From NCBI GenBank assembly GCA_024763075.1, contig JANTGF010000025.1, positions 1-46,496 on the forward strand: a stretch of DNA of 46,496 bases, read 5' to 3'. The first letter of the stretch is position 1, and every line of letters starts with the position of its first letter. The DNA comes from Bacteroidales bacterium. GTDB lineage: Bacteria > Bacteroidota > Bacteroidia > Bacteroidales > VadinHA17. The notes beneath the pieces are model-generated. The model was not told the DNA's origin, did not search any database, and saw only the letters and a list, made by a program, of their open reading frames with translations. Positions 1 to 8,708 of the stretch are shown here, piece after piece. The position numbers and the translations under genes were made by a program.

Positions 1-452
1 GAAGTTAAAAGCCGGTCAGCTCCGGTTTTGATTACATCTTCAAGCGCCTTGTGTGGGTCGGGTGTCATATCAAAGGCCCGGTGGAAAGTAACACTTAATG
101 GCCGTGCCAGTTCTGTCAGCTCCTTTGATCTTTCAATATCTATGGTAGCATCCGGTTTTAATATCCCGATAACGACTCCGTCAGCTTTCATCTCCTTTGC
201 GAAGGCAATATCTTTTTTCATTACCTCAAATTCCAAATCGGAATACAGAAAGTCCCCTCCCCTTGGTCGAATGATTACCTGAATCTTTAAATCCAGATAT
301 TCCCGTGCTATTTCAATCATTCCTGCACTTGGGGTAGTCCCTCCTTCGTATAAATTATCGCATAATTCAATTCTGTCTGCACCACCTTTTTGCGCTGCAA
401 TTGCTGATTCCAAAGAGTCAACGCAGACTTCAAGTTTATATCTTTTCTCCAT
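1..452 (-). CDS. cutC: CutC family protein, 3' end cut off by window edge
   Basis: The reverse strand reads an open frame from an ATG at 452-450 to the window edge, about 150 residues, so the C-terminal part is missing. The translation has the CutC N-terminal pattern: an EVCVDSLESA strand, then GGADRIELC, then EGGTTPSAG, then IRPRGGDF, and later a VTFHRAFD strand. CutC proteins are cytoplasmic TIM barrels of about 240 residues, historically linked to copper homeostasis, although direct copper handling is disputed. It is divergent from the nucleotidyltransferase at 545, with a 92-base spacer in which I see no clear promoter. Confidence 0.9.
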   Translation of the reverse strand, partial: MEKRYKLEVCVDSLESAIAAQKGGADRIELCDNLYEGGTTPSAGMIEIAREYLDLKIQVIIRPRGGDFLYSDLEFEVMKKDIAFAKEMKADGVVIGILKPDATIDIERSKELTELARPLSVTFHRAFDMTPDPHKALEDVIKTGADRLLT

Positions 453-544
453 TGATAAAATTTTATTTTGTTTAACTATGCTGTTGAAAGTAGATTTTTT
501 TTAATATTGCATCTGTAAAAGTAACCAATTAATTAAAAATTCAA

Positions 545-1447
545 ATGAAACCAACTCTTTTAATTCTTGCTGCCGGGATGGGGAGCAGGTATGGCGGACT
601 TAAGCAAATGGACAAAGTAGGCCCTTCCGGTGAAACCATAATAGATTACTCCATTTATGATGCAATCAGAGCCGGGTTTGGCAAAATTGTGTTTGTTATC
701 AGGCGGGAAATTGAAGAGGAATTTAAAGAGGTTTTTATTGACAGGTTGAAAGGGGAAATTGATATAGATTATGTGTTTCAGGAGCTTACCATGGTTCCGG
801 AAGGAGTTAAAGTACCTGAAAACAGGAAGAAACCCTGGGGTACAGGTCATGCCATAATGGTTGCAGAAGAGAAAATAAATGAGCCTTTTGCCGCCATCAA
901 TGCAGATGATTTTTATGGCTCCCAGTCTTTTGGCGTGATTGCTGAATTTTTACGAAACAATCAGAATGAAAATGATTATGCGATGGTAGGATACCAGTTG
1001 GACAAAACCCTGTCAGATTTCGGACATGTAGCCAGAGGAGTTTGTAAAACTGATGAAAATGGTTTTTTAAAGGAAGTAACGGAACGGACAAATATTCAAC
1101 GAACAGAAAAAGGAATAGCTTTTACCGGCGAAAACGGCGAGGAGGTTATTCTTTCAGGAAATGAAACCGTTTCGATGAATTTCTGGGGTTTCAAAACATC
1201 TGTATTTAGCTGGTTGAGCAGATATTTTACTGAGTTCATTAAAGAACATGGAGACGAACCAAAATCAGAATTTTTTATACCCATACTGGTTATGGAACTG
1301 ATAAAGATCAGACAGGCAAAAGTTAAGGTTTTGCAAAGCGGAGAGAAATGGTTTGGAGTTACATATAAAGCAGATAAAGAAGATGTTATGCAAAAAATTC
1401 TAAACAAAGTAAAAGCAGGGGAATATCCTGAAAAGCTCTGGGAATAG
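545..1447 (+). CDS. Sugar-phosphate nucleotidyltransferase family protein
   Basis: The 300-residue protein begins with the nucleotide-binding signature of sugar-phosphate nucleotidylyltransferases, LAAGMGSRYGGLKQMD at about residues 8-23. A conserved WGTGHA segment and the metal-binding type sequence INADDFYG follow in the middle. Such GT-A fold enzymes join a nucleoside triphosphate to a sugar 1-phosphate in the cytoplasm. The substrate cannot be read from the sequence; UTP with a hexose or amino-sugar phosphate is a reasonable guess. It is a single-gene unit: a strong terminator follows at once, and cutC diverges upstream. A second, unrelated-looking nucleotidyltransferase (MurU-like) lies at 36084-36809. 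Confidence 0.85.
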   Translation: MKPTLLILAAGMGSRYGGLKQMDKVGPSGETIIDYSIYDAIRAGFGKIVFVIRREIEEEFKEVFIDRLKGEIDIDYVFQELTMVPEGVKVPENRKKPWGTGHAIMVAEEKINEPFAAINADDFYGSQSFGVIAEFLRNNQNENDYAMVGYQLDKTLSDFGHVARGVCKTDENGFLKEVTERTNIQRTEKGIAFTGENGEEVILSGNETVSMNFWGFKTSVFSWLSRYFTEFIKEHGDEPKSEFFIPILVMELIKIRQAKVKVLQSGEKWFGVTYKADKEDVMQKILNKVKAGEYPEKLWE

Positions 1448-1476
1448 GAATTATCTCCTATTATTAAGATTTCTGC

Positions 1477-1507
1477 AATACCCGGCTAAAAATGCCGGGT
1501 ATTTTTA
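1477..1507 (+). terminator. Rho-independent terminator of the nucleotidyltransferase gene
   Basis: A perfect 10-bp stem (AATACCCGGC at 1477-1486 against GCCGGGTATT at 1494-1503) with a 7-base loop runs into a T tract. It starts 30 bases after the stop codon at 1447. Confidence 0.9.
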
Positions 1508-1675
1508 ATAAAACCCATTTCAACTATTTATTTTGTCCTCCACTAAATACAACTTAGAATCATTCTAAATAACAAAAACCTAATTACCAGGAGAATCATG
1601 TATTCAAATAATAGTTATTTTTAGGTCAACAATTAATTGTGCCAACAATTCTTTTTAAATCTAAAGTTATTTCAA

Positions 1676-2533
1676 ATGATACCACTGAAAAAGATCTTTC
1701 TGTTGTATGTTTTTGTAATGTTAAGTTTTACATCTTTTTCCCAGAACACAACATACAAAGTTGTTTGCGACAAGACGGATAATAAGCTAAAAGTTGTAAA
1801 GGCAGAGAATCATTCAAGCAATTTTGTTCCGGTAAAAAGCGGTTTTCCCTTTGCCGCAATCGCAAGAGATTGGATTAAGGATAATTATTCCACCGATGAT
1901 TGTGATGCGGAAAAACTTATAAATGATATCAATAATAAAAGCCAAAGCCAAACCAAAACACAAGCCGAAAACCCTCCGGTTAACCAGCAACAAACCGGAG
2001 CTGCTGTCACTGCACCCACACCAGCTTATACCCCGTCTAAGCCAAATCCGGTTTTTAAAAATACTTCTTTCGGCTTTGATCTGTTGTTTCATAATCTTGA
2101 TGAAATCATGCAGCTGGATGAAAGCAAGTTGGGAATTGGCTTAAACCTGGAGCATATTTTTGGTAAAAAAAGATATTATATTGGTACAGGAGCTCATTTT
2201 AATGTACTTGTAGCTGAAGACAATAGTGAAACTGTGGAGTTATATATGTTTAAATTTCCGGTTTTTGGAGGTTACCGGATAAATTCAAAACGATTTTACC
2301 TGGCATTTGAGGGTGGATTATTCATTAATACAAAATTATCCCCTTTTAAAGACGATGATACAAGTTTACACGGCAGGTTACCATTGAATAGTTCTTATAG
2401 TATCTTTCCAAGATTACGCTTTGGGGGTAAGTCCATGCAATTGGAAGCAGGTGCGGAATTCTGGCTTTCAGATGTCCTGGAAAATACAGACAAGCTTTCC
2501 GTTTATCACCTTGCCATAAGATTCTTATTTTAA
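1676..2533 (+). CDS. Secreted or outer-membrane protein of unknown function
   Basis: I chose the ATG at 1676 because it opens directly into a signal peptide (residues 1-23, ending FTSFSQ). The longer frame from a TTG at 1637 would put 13 extra residues before it. The 285-residue product has a small N-terminal domain (to about residue 80), a Gln/Pro/Thr-rich linker (about 85-125) and a C-terminal half of alternating hydrophobic strands ending in an aromatic residue (AIRFLF). That pattern suggests a small outer-membrane barrel, which is inference. The family is not recognised. The large secreted protein follows after 64 bases in the same direction, so the two may be co-expressed. Confidence 0.75.
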   Translation: MIPLKKIFLLYVFVMLSFTSFSQNTTYKVVCDKTDNKLKVVKAENHSSNFVPVKSGFPFAAIARDWIKDNYSTDDCDAEKLINDINNKSQSQTKTQAENPPVNQQQTGAAVTAPTPAYTPSKPNPVFKNTSFGFDLLFHNLDEIMQLDESKLGIGLNLEHIFGKKRYYIGTGAHFNVLVAEDNSETVELYMFKFPVFGGYRINSKRFYLAFEGGLFINTKLSPFKDDDTSLHGRLPLNSSYSIFPRLRFGGKSMQLEAGAEFWLSDVLENTDKLSVYHLAIRFLF

Positions 2534-2597
2534 AGTGCTGAAAATATATTCTGAAAATTATGAAGTAATGACCTGCTTTTTGTAATAATCATATAGA

Positions 2598-5500
2598 ATG
2601 AAAAAATATTCCGTTTTCTTTTTAAGTATTCTCTTATTATTTCAAACTGCCGGAGCTCAGGTTATTGGTGTGGACCAAAAAAAACTGGCTGATGGTATCA
2701 AAGAGAAGTTAATGGATGAAATTACTTCTAAGATCACATCTTCTGTTGAAAGCGGTGAAGCCTGGGTTGCCGATGCTACTTATTTTTCGGTTGTACTTGA
2801 ACCATTTGAGGCGTTTGGTATTGATCCTAAAAACCCAAACTTTCTTAATCAGGCATATGAATTGCATAAAAAAATAGAAGAAAAATTACAAAAAGATCCA
2901 AGTCTGAGGTATAGTGGACAGTTAAAAAGCGAGATTTCAGGAATTGTAAAAAAGGGGATGTGGAATTATGCAGGTTCCTATATTGACAATGAATCAAAAG
3001 CAATTTACGATCAGGTTTCCGGTTTGGTTTCAGACGGGCAAAAGAAAATTACAGATTTGCTTGATGCGGCCAGTGGAATTTCATCTTTGGATCCGGATCT
3101 TGAAGATTATGAATCGGAAGTGGTTGGGGTTCTTAAAAAATTCGGAATAAAATCAGACTATTTTTTCGTAATTGATGATCTGGATCTTGTTTTATCGAAA
3201 GGATATGAAAAAATTGCGGATCCTCTGGCTGCACTGAGTATAATAGCCTCTGCTGCCGGTTCGGATGACCCCACTTATAAAATACAAATGATGCTGGAAT
3301 TCGGGGAGACATTTGGGGGTAAGGTCCCTATCATAGGTGACCTGATCACTCCTTTATTTACACTTGGAAAAGGAGTGTTTGATGCGGCAAAAGGACTGGA
3401 GAATATTCTGGAGAAGAATCTGAATCAGGGGTGTATTTCACCTGCGGGTGGTACTTATGCTTCAACAAATATTAATAAACGAAGCAAGTTTATTAAAAAA
3501 TTTCCCAATATTAACAGGGCTTGTCCCATGAATCAAAAAGTCTATTCACCCATCTACAACTTTATCTTTTTTAACACTTCTGACAATTCAGAATTGTTCT
3601 TTTACTTAAATGATACCTGGTTAAGAGGTAAAAAAGATAATTTGCACAAAGGCACTGAGGATATATACTCTTCTATCCAATGGCTGAGGAGATTTAATAA
3701 TGCAGATAAGGCAACAGACCTGAGTTTTATATTTAATTCCTATCAGAAAAAATACGGCTGGTTGGTTTATACGGAAGAAGTGAATAAAAGGATTTCAAGG
3801 TTCACTGTACTATTCAAATCGGCTTTGCAAACGGTTCAGGCATGTGACGAAAAAAAACTCGAAGATTTCTTTATGAACAAAATGGGATTTAACTGGATTA
3901 CCCGGCTTATGGAACTGAGAGGACTTGAATTCGGATGGAATGACTTAAAATATTTTAACGCATACTGGGAAGAGGAAGTCAGGAATGCAATGATTTACAA
4001 TTATTATCTGAGTAAACACCAGGACAATATAAACAACCTGGACCGTATTATTGATTTTTTGACTGAAAATGTACCTATAAATATTTATGGTATTGTTTCG
4101 AATGGAAACGGTTTCTTAATACAAGGTGCTAAGCTGAGTGTAGGCAATAACTCAATGTTTGAAAAGGGTGATAAATGCCATAAGGTTATTTCAGGAAACA
4201 GTGGTAATTTTTCTTATTATATTTTAATGCCACTGGATAAAAAAATTAATACTACTGTTACAGCAAGTATCCCTGATGGTGGAACTGTTATTAAGGATGT
4301 AACCATTTATCCTGGTGAGAAAAGGATCTATAATGTAAACCTGGTTGGTCCATATGAGGCGCCTGACACAAATACAACTGCAGTTGGAGGCGCTAATAAT
4401 ACGGATAATACGGATTCTAATGATACTACGTCTGTGGATAATACAGATTCAACGGGGGTTGATATTGCTGTACTGATCAGTAATTCTGATTGTGCAAAAG
4501 ATCCGTACGGAGTTGCAGAATGGGATCCTGTTAATCAAAAGGTAGTATGTACCTGTGTTGATAATTTAATCTGGGATGAGTCCCTTGGTAAATGCGTGGA
4601 GGATATTCAATCCATCCTTGCTAATTCTGATTGCTCCCAGTGGCCAAATACCGAACCAAAATGGGATTACAGCGCGAATGAACCTTATTGCGATTGCATG
4701 GCTGGTTTTCAATGGAACGAAGATTATACCGCCTGTATTTCCGAGCAGGATATGCTCGTGGCCCAGGCTGACTGTCAGCAATATCCGAATACACAGGCTG
4801 TCTGGGATCCGGTTAATAAAGAAGTGATTTGTGATTGTTTACCAGGCTTCTCATGGAATGAAGATTATACTATGTGCATATCGGAAACACAGGCAGCTAT
4901 GCAGGAAATGGATTGTTCAGGCTATCCTAATACACAAGCTGTATGGGATGCGGTTAGCCAGGAAGCCTATTGTGATTGCTTGCCGGGGTATAAATGGAAT
5001 CAGGGATACACGGCCTGTGAAAAGGAGAAAGAACAAGAACAGATTCAATACAATTGTGACCATATACCTAATTCCAGTCCGGTTTTTAATAAAAACTTAA
5101 ATGAAGTAGTTTGTGATTGTTTACCGGGGTATGAATGGAACAAAACTTTTACTGCCTGTATACCGGTTCAGCGAAAACCCACGGTTAACTGGAATGATAT
5201 TTTTAACGTTACCATGGGAATTCTGAATGCAGCAAATGGGAATCCCCAGGGAGGAATAAGTCCTAGTCCCGGAGGTGCAACATCTAACCAACAGGCTGTA
5301 GTGCATCAGACCAAATGCAACGATCAGCAACAGCAGGGAGGGGATGCTCCGGAAGTACATCTGATTGACCTGGGACAATCCTTTGGAAGTTTTGTACTTG
5401 ATTACGATGTTTATAGTGTAAAAGATCAGATAATCGTTACGCAGTCAGGAAGGACAATCTATAACTCGGGTTGTGTCAGTGGTGCAAAAAGCATCAGGCT

Positions 5501-5606
5501 AAACCTGAGTGGATACAGCAACCAGATAAGTGTTCGGGTAAATCCGAATTGCGATGGTACTTCCGGTACTAACTGGACCTTTACCGTGCATTGCCCCGAC
5601 CGCTAA
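2598..5606 (+). CDS. Large secreted protein with five 47-residue cysteine repeats
   Basis: The 1002-residue product has a signal peptide (about 1-20, ending TAGAQ) and a long, largely helical region of no recognised family (about 21-480). A beta domain like a carboxypeptidase regulatory domain follows (about 490-585), then a low-complexity Asn/Thr/Asp/Ser linker (about 585-628). Five tandem cysteine modules start at Cys632, 679, 726, 773 and 820. A C-terminal beta domain (about 918-1002) contains DYDVYSVKDQIIV and paired cysteines. There is no obvious type IX sorting tail, so secretion beyond the periplasm is not shown. Export and disulfide formation look likely; the function is unknown. Some C-terminal domains of this kind bind sugars or calcium, but that is only a guess here. 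Confidence 0.85.
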   Translation: MKKYSVFFLSILLLFQTAGAQVIGVDQKKLADGIKEKLMDEITSKITSSVESGEAWVADATYFSVVLEPFEAFGIDPKNPNFLNQAYELHKKIEEKLQKDPSLRYSGQLKSEISGIVKKGMWNYAGSYIDNESKAIYDQVSGLVSDGQKKITDLLDAASGISSLDPDLEDYESEVVGVLKKFGIKSDYFFVIDDLDLVLSKGYEKIADPLAALSIIASAAGSDDPTYKIQMMLEFGETFGGKVPIIGDLITPLFTLGKGVFDAAKGLENILEKNLNQGCISPAGGTYASTNINKRSKFIKKFPNINRACPMNQKVYSPIYNFIFFNTSDNSELFFYLNDTWLRGKKDNLHKGTEDIYSSIQWLRRFNNADKATDLSFIFNSYQKKYGWLVYTEEVNKRISRFTVLFKSALQTVQACDEKKLEDFFMNKMGFNWITRLMELRGLEFGWNDLKYFNAYWEEEVRNAMIYNYYLSKHQDNINNLDRIIDFLTENVPINIYGIVSNGNGFLIQGAKLSVGNNSMFEKGDKCHKVISGNSGNFSYYILMPLDKKINTTVTASIPDGGTVIKDVTIYPGEKRIYNVNLVGPYEAPDTNTTAVGGANNTDNTDSNDTTSVDNTDSTGVDIAVLISNSDCAKDPYGVAEWDPVNQKVVCTCVDNLIWDESLGKCVEDIQSILANSDCSQWPNTEPKWDYSANEPYCDCMAGFQWNEDYTACISEQDMLVAQADCQQYPNTQAVWDPVNKEVICDCLPGFSWNEDYTMCISETQAAMQEMDCSGYPNTQAVWDAVSQEAYCDCLPGYKWNQGYTACEKEKEQEQIQYNCDHIPNSSPVFNKNLNEVVCDCLPGYEWNKTFTACIPVQRKPTVNWNDIFNVTMGILNAANGNPQGGISPSPGGATSNQQAVVHQTKCNDQQQQGGDAPEVHLIDLGQSFGSFVLDYDVYSVKDQIIVTQSGRTIYNSGCVSGAKSIRLNLSGYSNQISVRVNPNCDGTSGTNWTFTVHCPDR
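4488..5162 (+). repeat. Five in-frame 141-bp coding repeats (47-residue cysteine modules)
   Basis: The first Cys codon of each unit lies at 4491, 4632, 4773, 4914 and 5055, exactly 141 bases apart each time. In all units I counted, the pattern is C-x18-C-x-C-x12-C, with an aromatic residue at module position 11 and Trp at position 28. The CDCLPG segment and the W-N-x3-T-x-C end are the most conserved parts. The nucleotide sequences have diverged, so this is an old amplification kept at fixed length. Confidence 0.93.
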
Positions 5607-5996
5607 ACAGCACTCTGTAATTCATTCAATGTTCGAAATTCAATATTCAAACCATCATTTAAATTATCCTTCCCAATTTGTTCTTGATTACTGATTCTTG
5701 AATCTTTGACAAAATTAAAAATGCCTAAAGTGCCTAAAATTCAAAATACTTAAAATAAAAATGAAAACAATCAGCCTTTTGCAGGCATGCACAGCTCAAC
5801 TTTTTCTTGATTCTTGGTTCTTGGCTCTTGGTTCTTGGCTCTTTGACCATTGATAAGGCCTGAAATTTATAATGCCTAAAGTGCCTAAAATTTAAAATAT
5901 TTAAAATACTTAAAATAAAAATGAAAACAATCAGCCTTTTGCAGTGCAAGGATATCCTTCAACGTTCATCCTTCATCCTTCAACCTTTCTTCTCCC
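5607..5996. repeat. Gene-free spacer with direct and simple repeats
   Basis: No gene is supported in these 390 bases. A 64-base segment at 5721-5784 recurs at 5872-5944 with a 9-base insertion of the form TTAAAATAT; both copies end in TCAGCCTTTTGCAG. Between and before them are short iterations of TTCTTGG/CTCTTGG (about 5803-5848), and after them iterations of ATCCTTCA (about 5953-5985). A small open frame on the reverse strand merely reads through these repeats. The arrangement looks like replication slippage or a decayed dispersed element. Confidence 0.8.
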
Positions 5997-7736
5997 CTAC
6001 CACTTAAACTTCATCCTGTAAACCTTTACATTATTCTTCTGATCTGTTACTTTTAATTCAAGGTCATGGTTTTTCCCTTTGCCAATTTTATCCTTATCCA
6101 GGTTGTACTGCAAGCGGTTGTATTTAGGGTCATATTCAAAAAGTGCCCATTTACCATCAATGACACCTTTGTATTTTGAAATACCCGAGAAGTCATCCTT
6201 AATTGTAAATCTCAAATATTTACGATTGCTGAGATCGGTAGTCCCTCTTTTAAAATTAACCGGATAAATGCTGGGAGGAACTGTATCAATACTTACAAAA
6301 TAAATACCGAATTCCCGGTTTTTCATCTCCACATATCCGTTTTTATATTCCCCACCACGTGCAAAAACATCATTCCTTTTGTCCAATCCTGCAAACAATA
6401 ACTTTGAATGCAAACTATCTGCAATATTTTCAGGTCGGATTTTAAGGGTAAATGAAGTTTGTACAGGTGTAGTTTCATCATGCACATGATAAACTTTTGA
6501 GTAAGAACCGTCAATTGGAGGGGCAACTGTTAATCTGAATTTTATTGAGTCATACAGTGCGAATGCAGGAACTTTTATTTCAAACCCATTGAGTTCGTAA
6601 TGACTTTCCCTGTCATATGGCATTACCATTAAATAATCCTTATTCTTTGACAATGCGTGGGATGCCGGTTTGGACTGAACATTAAAACTTAAGGTTGAAG
6701 TATTCTTGTAAGAGTCTTTAACGATCAGTTTTACAGCATGAACTTTTTCATCATCAAAATGAAGGTGCCCCCTGTTTAAAATAGCTTCATAGAACCTTAA
6801 CCTGTTATTCGGATCAATAAATATTTTATGAATTTTTCTTTTCTTCCGGACTATTTCTTCATAATCAATATGACTGTTTATGTACCTGGTTTCGGCAAAA
6901 GAAAACTCGTTTAGTTCAAAATAATAATAGCTTTTATCATCCACTTTGGCTTCAATGGAATAAATTCCGCATCTGTTTCTCACACCATTAAGCAGGTCAT
7001 AGGTTTCAATTCCAATCCCAAGGGTTCCTGAAAAAGTAACTACACTGTCATTCTTTAATCTGTATTTTCCTTTATCACCACTTAAAAGAACCCTTTTCTT
7101 TTCAGGCAATCCCTGAATACTGCTTTGGTCACCCAAAGGATAAAAATATACACTTTTCAATACAGGCCTGATATTATCGGTGATATCAAAACCATATAAA
7201 AGTGGGTTGGTAGGGTGCTGATTCCGGGTGTCCCGTATCTCAAAATGCACATGAGGCCCGGCAGAACTCCCGGAATTACCGGAGTAACCAATGAGTTCGC
7301 CTTTCTTTACTTTGAACTTGTCTTTTGAAGGATAGAGTGTTACAGTAAATGATTTTCTTTTGTATTGATTTTCTTTCACATATTTTTCAATTTCCGGAGT
7401 AAATTTGTGCATGTGTCCGTAAACCGAAGTGTATCCGTTGGGATGTTCAATATATAATGCCCTGCCAAACCCTGTTGGTGAAACATTTATCCTTACAATC
7501 CGGCCATCGGCCACAGACCTGACATTCTCACCTGAACGCCCTTTGGTCTTAATATCAATACCGGAGTGAAAATGATTTGGCCTGATCTCTGCAAAATTGG
7601 CGGAAAGAAAAATCTGAAAATCAATGGGAGATGAAAAATCGTTTTTAGGAAAACTCGTCTGGGAAAATAAATTCAGTCCGGTAAGTATAAATAAAAACCA
7701 GCCTGTAATTTCCCTTTTGACTATTCTTTTAATCAT
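5997..7736 (-). CDS. M23 family metallopeptidase (LytM/peptidoglycan endopeptidase type)
   Basis: I start at the ATG at 7736, which leads straight into a hydrophobic signal segment (about residues 11-26). The longer frame adds 12 residues before it. The 579-residue product has the M23 catalytic domain near its N-terminus. HSGID supplies the first His (57) and Asp (61) ligands, YGHMH follows at about 106-110, and GPHVHFE carries His162 and His164. All expected zinc ligands are present, so an active periplasmic peptidase cutting peptidoglycan cross-links is plausible. The remaining 400 residues look like beta-rich domains, as in many Bacteroidota M23 proteins, and have no assigned role. It is divergent from the zapA operon. 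Confidence 0.9.
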   Translation of the reverse strand: MIKRIVKREITGWFLFILTGLNLFSQTSFPKNDFSSPIDFQIFLSANFAEIRPNHFHSGIDIKTKGRSGENVRSVADGRIVRINVSPTGFGRALYIEHPNGYTSVYGHMHKFTPEIEKYVKENQYKRKSFTVTLYPSKDKFKVKKGELIGYSGNSGSSAGPHVHFEIRDTRNQHPTNPLLYGFDITDNIRPVLKSVYFYPLGDQSSIQGLPEKKRVLLSGDKGKYRLKNDSVVTFSGTLGIGIETYDLLNGVRNRCGIYSIEAKVDDKSYYYFELNEFSFAETRYINSHIDYEEIVRKKRKIHKIFIDPNNRLRFYEAILNRGHLHFDDEKVHAVKLIVKDSYKNTSTLSFNVQSKPASHALSKNKDYLMVMPYDRESHYELNGFEIKVPAFALYDSIKFRLTVAPPIDGSYSKVYHVHDETTPVQTSFTLKIRPENIADSLHSKLLFAGLDKRNDVFARGGEYKNGYVEMKNREFGIYFVSIDTVPPSIYPVNFKRGTTDLSNRKYLRFTIKDDFSGISKYKGVIDGKWALFEYDPKYNRLQYNLDKDKIGKGKNHDLELKVTDQKNNVKVYRMKFKW

Positions 7737-7817
7737 ATATAAGATTCTGAATGAACAAAATTTAAGCCGCAAAACTAAAATTTATATTTGTTCTAAGGAA
7801 AATATAAAGTTTATTTT

Positions 7818-7847
7818 TTTGAAATTCCTGTTCATATGTTAACTTTG
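7818..7847 (+). promoter_or_regulatory. Bacteroidota-type promoter of the coiled-coil/zapA genes
   Basis: TTTG at 7818-7821 and TAACTTTG at 7840-7847 match the phylum's -33 and -7 elements (TAnnTTTG) with an 18-base spacer, slightly shorter than usual. The start codon follows 16 bases after the -7 box, giving a very short leader. Confidence 0.6.
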
Positions 7848-7863
7848 TATAAATTATTAACTG

Positions 7864-8154
7864 GTGGAAGAAACAAGTAATATTATTGAAAGTTTAAACG
7901 ATAAGTTTAAATCTTTGGTATATTTGTACGAGAAGTCATTGGAAGAAGTTAAAGTTATTGGTGAAGAAAATAACTTATTAAAGGAAAAACTAAAAAAACA
8001 AGAAACCAGTTATCAGGAATTGAAGACTAAATACGATACTTTAAGCCTTGTTAAGGCATTTACAGCTTCGGGAGAGGATAATCACGAAGCAAAGATAAAA
8101 GTGAATAAGATTGTGCGGGAAATTGATAATTGTATTGCTCTGTTAAATAGATAA
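7864..8154 (+). CDS. Small coiled-coil protein upstream of zapA
   Basis: A GTG codon at 7864 starts a 96-residue protein. Almost all of it is charged heptad-like helix (about residues 8-65, rich in Glu, Lys and Leu), followed by a short helix ending in CIALLNR. It has no signal peptide. It stops 11 bases before the zapA ATG, so the two are surely co-transcribed. The position and coiled-coil nature suggest a division-ring accessory that works with ZapA, as ZapB does in Enterobacteria, but no sequence similarity to ZapB can be claimed. The GTG start is supported by the promoter immediately upstream. Confidence 0.8.
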   Translation: MEETSNIIESLNDKFKSLVYLYEKSLEEVKVIGEENNLLKEKLKKQETSYQELKTKYDTLSLVKAFTASGEDNHEAKIKVNKIVREIDNCIALLNR

Positions 8155-8165
8155 ATATTTTGATA

Positions 8166-8459
8166 ATGGATGATAAGTTAACCATCAGGGTAAACGTGGC
8201 AGACAGATATTATCCGTTAAGAATTGAAAGAAAAGATGAGGAAAAGATCAGGAAAGCAGCAAAAAGGATAAACGAAAAAATATTGCTTTATAAACAAAAA
8301 TACAGCGATAAGGATATTCAGGATTTTTTGGCGATGGCTGCGCTTCAGTATGTTGTAAAAGTGATTGATAATGAAGACAAAGTGGATGTTTTGCCGGTTT
8401 TTGAAAATTTAAAAGCACTGGACAGGGAAATGACTGAATACCTGGATAATATTAAATAG
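8166..8459 (+). CDS. zapA: Cell division protein ZapA
   Basis: The 97-residue product has the ZapA pattern: an N-terminal beta unit (LTIRVNVADRYYPLRI), then a helix with EEKIRKAAKRINEKI, and a C-terminal coiled coil. ZapA binds FtsZ filaments and stabilises the Z-ring. I prefer the ATG at 8166 to an upstream TTG at 8160. Gene order (coiled-coil protein, zapA, structured RNA, rny) agrees with the assignment. Confidence 0.9.
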   Translation: MDDKLTIRVNVADRYYPLRIERKDEEKIRKAAKRINEKILLYKQKYSDKDIQDFLAMAALQYVVKVIDNEDKVDVLPVFENLKALDREMTEYLDNIK

Positions 8460-8485
8460 AGTAATTGCGTTCTTATACATAGGAA

Positions 8486-8684
8486 GATATTGCCCGCATA
8501 TTTTCTGTAATTATTTTTTAAACTCAACACTTTCTACTTTGGAGTTAATCTCAATGTTTTAATGACAGGCCTTAACCTTCGGGTTCTTTTTTAAAGACGA
8601 TGGAAGTCAGAGATACGTTGGAAGCTCCACCCATGACTGAATGGGGTTTAACAAACATTGCAGGAAATAATGCGGGTTTTTTTT
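8486..8684 (+). ncRNA. ssrS: Candidate 6S-like RNA between zapA and rny
   Basis: The spacer folds as one closed unit of about 200 nt. A 5' strand at 8493-8507 (CCCGCATATTTTCTG) pairs with a 3' strand at 8661-8676, which ends in TGCGGG followed by eight T residues (8677-8684), so the closing stem also serves as terminator. Stacked inside it, CAATGTTT (8552-8559) pairs perfectly with AAACATTG (8653-8660). A 5' side bulge at 8508-8551 holds a small AACTC/GAGTT hairpin. The distal arm has AACC-TTCG-GGTT (8574-8585) and ACCCAT/ATGGGGT (8629-8647) hairpins. A long rod with a large internal bulge, this length and the position next to zapA fit 6S RNA, which binds housekeeping RNA polymerase. The 5' end and the family are inferred; no clear promoter was found. 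Confidence 0.55.
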
Positions 8685-8708
8685 ATAATAAATTTAAACT
8701 AATTAACC

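Noticed and set aside
1590-1623. Very short frame after AGGAGAATC upstream of the secreted protein
   Set aside because: Only eight codons and no sign of a leader-peptide mechanism nearby.
5734-5949. 71-codon reverse frame
   Set aside because: It reads through the direct repeat twice, and its product repeats itself for that reason.
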